From a candidate division TM6 bacterium GW2011_GWF2_32_72 (GTDB taxonomy: Bacteria; Babelota; Babeliae; Babelales; GWF2-32-72), in the NCBI GenBank assembly GCA_000989525.1, contig LBON01000001.1:1-64000 (forward strand): DNA of 64,000 nt, written 5' to 3'. Shown here in pieces: positions 63,498 through 64,000 of the stretch (positions are counted from its first letter, which is position 1; every line of letters begins with the position of its first letter). Position numbers and translations under genes: made by a program. The notes below the pieces were generated by a model. That model was not told the origin of the DNA and searched no databases. It worked only from the letters and a program-made list of their open reading frames with translations.

Positions 63498-64000
63498 ATG
63501 GCATTTTTTGAAAAAACTATTGCTTGTGGTCTGGTCAACAAAAGTTTAGTTGGCAAAGAAGTTACCCTTGTTGGTTGGGTTAATAAAAGAAGAGACCTTG
63601 GAAAATTAATTTTTATAGATTTAAGAGACCGTGAAGGTTTAATGCAAGTTATTTTTAGTTCAGAGTTTTCAGAACCTGCCCACGAACTTGCACACTCTCT
63701 TCGTCCAGAGTTTGTGATTCAAGTTACAGGTAAAGTTGTAGAAAGAGTTGGTGATATTAATAAAGATATGCCAACTGGTGCCTTAGAATTACAGGCAACA
63801 TCATTAGAAATTTTAAATGAATCAAAGCCTTTGCCATTTTCTTTAACTAGCGCAGATGAAATTGATGAAGAGTTGCGATTGAAATATCGTTATCTTGATC
63901 TTCGTCGTCCAGAAATGCAAAAAAAATTAGCGCTTAGAAATAAAGTTATTTTTGCAATGCGAAAATTTTTAATTTCAGAAGGTTTTTATGAAGTTGAGAC
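63498..64000 (+). CDS. aspS: Aspartyl-tRNA synthetase, N-terminal part (cut by window end)
   Basis: The frame starts at ATG 63498 with TAAGGAA upstream and is open to the window end, giving 167 codons. The N-terminal OB-fold anticodon-binding domain is typical of bacterial AspRS: LVGWVNKRRDLGKLIFIDLR, DREGLMQVIFSSE, then ELQATSLEILNESKPLPF and the start of the catalytic domain, LRYRYLDLRR-like LKYRYLDLRRPEMQ. With gatB at 43043 it could be a non-discriminating enzyme that feeds the amidotransferase, but this cannot be judged from the part seen. Confidence 0.94.
   Translation, partial: MAFFEKTIACGLVNKSLVGKEVTLVGWVNKRRDLGKLIFIDLRDREGLMQVIFSSEFSEPAHELAHSLRPEFVIQVTGKVVERVGDINKDMPTGALELQATSLEILNESKPLPFSLTSADEIDEELRLKYRYLDLRRPEMQKKLALRNKVIFAMRKFLISEGFYEVE

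Overview
The window is an AT-rich bacterial chromosome segment with dense, mostly intron-free coding, the standard code, short intergenic gaps and many proteins with N-terminal signal peptides. A Gram-negative envelope is indicated by MlaE/MlaF, a Pal/OmpA lipoprotein and several beta-barrel proteins ending in Phe. Ankyrin repeats, a dispersed repeat family, duplicated exported proteins and only housekeeping metabolism point to a reduced, host-associated bacterium. My best guess is a member of Candidatus Dependentiae (TM6); this is inferred from gene content and not proven.

Layout. 1-345: repeats without a gene. 0.3-3.5 kb: tpiA-secG-mlaE-mlaF-dcd cluster. 3.8-11 kb: exported unknown protein, ribosomal protein S1, two nucleoside diphosphate kinases (one with a Cys/Asp tail, one membrane-anchored), an ankyrin protein and an exported alpha/beta hydrolase. 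11.3-18.7 kb (minus strand): nusB-efp, an outer-membrane protein, class I aldolase, ftsL-like/PBP, thioredoxin plus an HMA-like lipoprotein. 18.9-25.5 kb: an operon of three exported proteins built only of tandem Cache-like domains, with a porin-like barrel as the second gene. 25.6-34 kb: priA, a large exported unknown, two exported HAD phosphatases, an orphan AbrB-type regulator and orn. 34.3-44.5 kb: a Ddl-Ddl fusion, ruvA, tRNA-Gly, jag-like/mnmE, an SPFH protein, pal, rng and gatB. 44.6-53.3 kb: exported phosphoesterase, two tiny membrane proteins, TspO, an M16 protease, a shortened ComEC, a clostripain-like protease and a family 4 uracil-DNA glycosylase. 53.3-53.76 kb: a very probable chromosomal replication origin. 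53.8-64 kb: nusA-infB-wecA-like, a candidate small RNA, nfo, two paralogous outer-membrane proteins and the start of aspS.

The two main points are as follows. (1) The oriC candidate has nine perfect DnaA boxes (TTATCCACA) in two inverted arrays of four and five with an exact 11-bp step, next to an AT-rich stretch. It coincides with a visible switch of strand composition: plus-strand genes are C-rich relative to G to the left, and G-rich to the right. (2) The Cache/porin operon encodes about twelve Cache-like units in three exported proteins that have no visible signalling domain. This is unlike the usual use of Cache domains in receptors and may be a ligand-binding or uptake system not described before.

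A recurring theme is that enzymes usually found in the cytosol (NDK, HAD phosphatases) occur here as duplicated copies with export signals, as would suit an intracellular or attached bacterium that handles host nucleotides and phosphorylated compounds outside its inner membrane. That interpretation is an inference.
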